A stretch of DNA of 5,712 nucleotides from an uncultured Oscillospiraceae bacterium (GTDB lineage Bacteria; Bacillota; Clostridia; Oscillospirales; Oscillospiraceae): positions 1-5,712 of the forward strand of contig CAAEKQ010000120.1 of NCBI GenBank assembly GCA_900756575.1. The letters run 5' to 3'. Shown one piece after another: positions 5,625 through 5,712 of the stretch; the first letter of the stretch is position 1, and each line of letters opens with the position of its first letter. The notes beneath the pieces are model-generated. The model was not told where the DNA came from, searched no databases, and saw nothing but the letters and a program-made list of their open reading frames with translations. A program made the position numbers and the translations under genes.

Positions 5625-5712
5625 ATGAAACGATTGCTACCCCTACTGCTATCGCTGGCCATGATTGCATCGATATTTGCCGGCTGCGGCAGTCCGTCTG
5701 CGTCTTCGGCCC
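5625..5712 (+). CDS. Lipoprotein, N-terminal part only (possible solute-binding protein)
   Basis: The ATG at 5625-5627 opens a frame that is still open at the window edge, with 29 complete codons visible. The start is MKRLLPLLLSLAMIASIFAG, followed by C21: a lysine/arginine N-region, a hydrophobic core and a lipobox-like FAGC. C21 is the predicted lipid-modified residue, after which a Ser/Ala/Pro-rich linker begins. The protein should therefore be anchored on the outer face of the cytoplasmic membrane. AAGGA (5614-5618) lies 6 bases ahead. Two earlier ATGs are less likely: 5607 stops after four codons, and 5618 gives a frame without a signal peptide. In Gram-positive bacteria such starts often belong to the solute-binding protein of an ABC transporter, which would fit the LysR-reductase neighbourhood, but no binding domain is visible here and that role is inference. 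Confidence 0.8.
   Translation, partial: MKRLLPLLLSLAMIASIFAGCGSPSASSA

Noticed and set aside
1..5712. CRISPR array
   Set aside because: No set of regularly spaced identical repeats of 25-40 bases was seen anywhere, despite the presence of cas3.
1..5712. tRNA, rRNA, riboswitch or insertion sequence
   Set aside because: No cloverleaf, conserved rRNA string, known riboswitch core, transposase frame or terminal repeat pair could be recognised; the non-coding stretches are all shorter than 300 bases.
5618..5712. Alternative start at 5618 in another frame for the right-edge gene
   Set aside because: The translation lacks a signal peptide or other recognisable pattern, and the overlapping frame from 5625 has both a lipobox and a well-spaced ribosome binding site.

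Overview
The window looks like chromosomal DNA of a moderately GC-rich Gram-positive anaerobe, most likely a gut clostridium of the Oscillospiraceae type. The evidence is strong AGGAGG-type ribosome binding sites, sigma-A-like promoters, GC-ending codons in the genes against AT-rich spacers, a type I-C-like Cas3, and an Fe-S flavin 'Old Yellow Enzyme' reductase of the kind common in anaerobic clostridia. The taxon is inferred from style, not proven.

Layout from left to right. Positions 1-96 are an unresolved flank that is open on both strands and shows no convincing start of a cas5 gene. Positions 97-2235 (minus) encode a complete Cas3 nuclease-helicase with its own promoter at 2256-2284. Positions 2236-2525 are a spacer holding that promoter, a small dyad, and a strong intrinsic terminator (2402-2443, minus) that closes the next unit. 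Positions 2526-4448 (minus) encode a 640-residue Old Yellow Enzyme / 2,4-dienoyl-CoA reductase-like protein (flavin barrel, Fe-S cysteines, then FAD and NAD(P)H domains). An 86-base gap carries its promoter and an operator-like dyad. Positions 4535-5482 (minus) encode a LysR-type regulator. Positions 5483-5624 are an AT-rich divergent promoter region. From 5625 (plus) a lipoprotein gene begins and runs off the right edge.

The window therefore holds two units. The left one is cas3, isolated by a terminator and its own promoter; no CRISPR repeats and no other cas gene are visible, so whether it belongs to a complete type I-C locus depends on sequence to the left. The right one is a probable small metabolic regulon: a LysR regulator between a reductase gene and a divergent lipoprotein gene. 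Both target promoters share the exact 13-mer TTTACAGAATGCT, made of the -35 hexamer plus seven extra bases. This suggests one regulator controls both an envelope lipoprotein (perhaps a transporter's solute-binding protein) and a cytoplasmic reductase, i.e. uptake and reduction of one unsaturated compound. The substrate cannot be read from the sequence.
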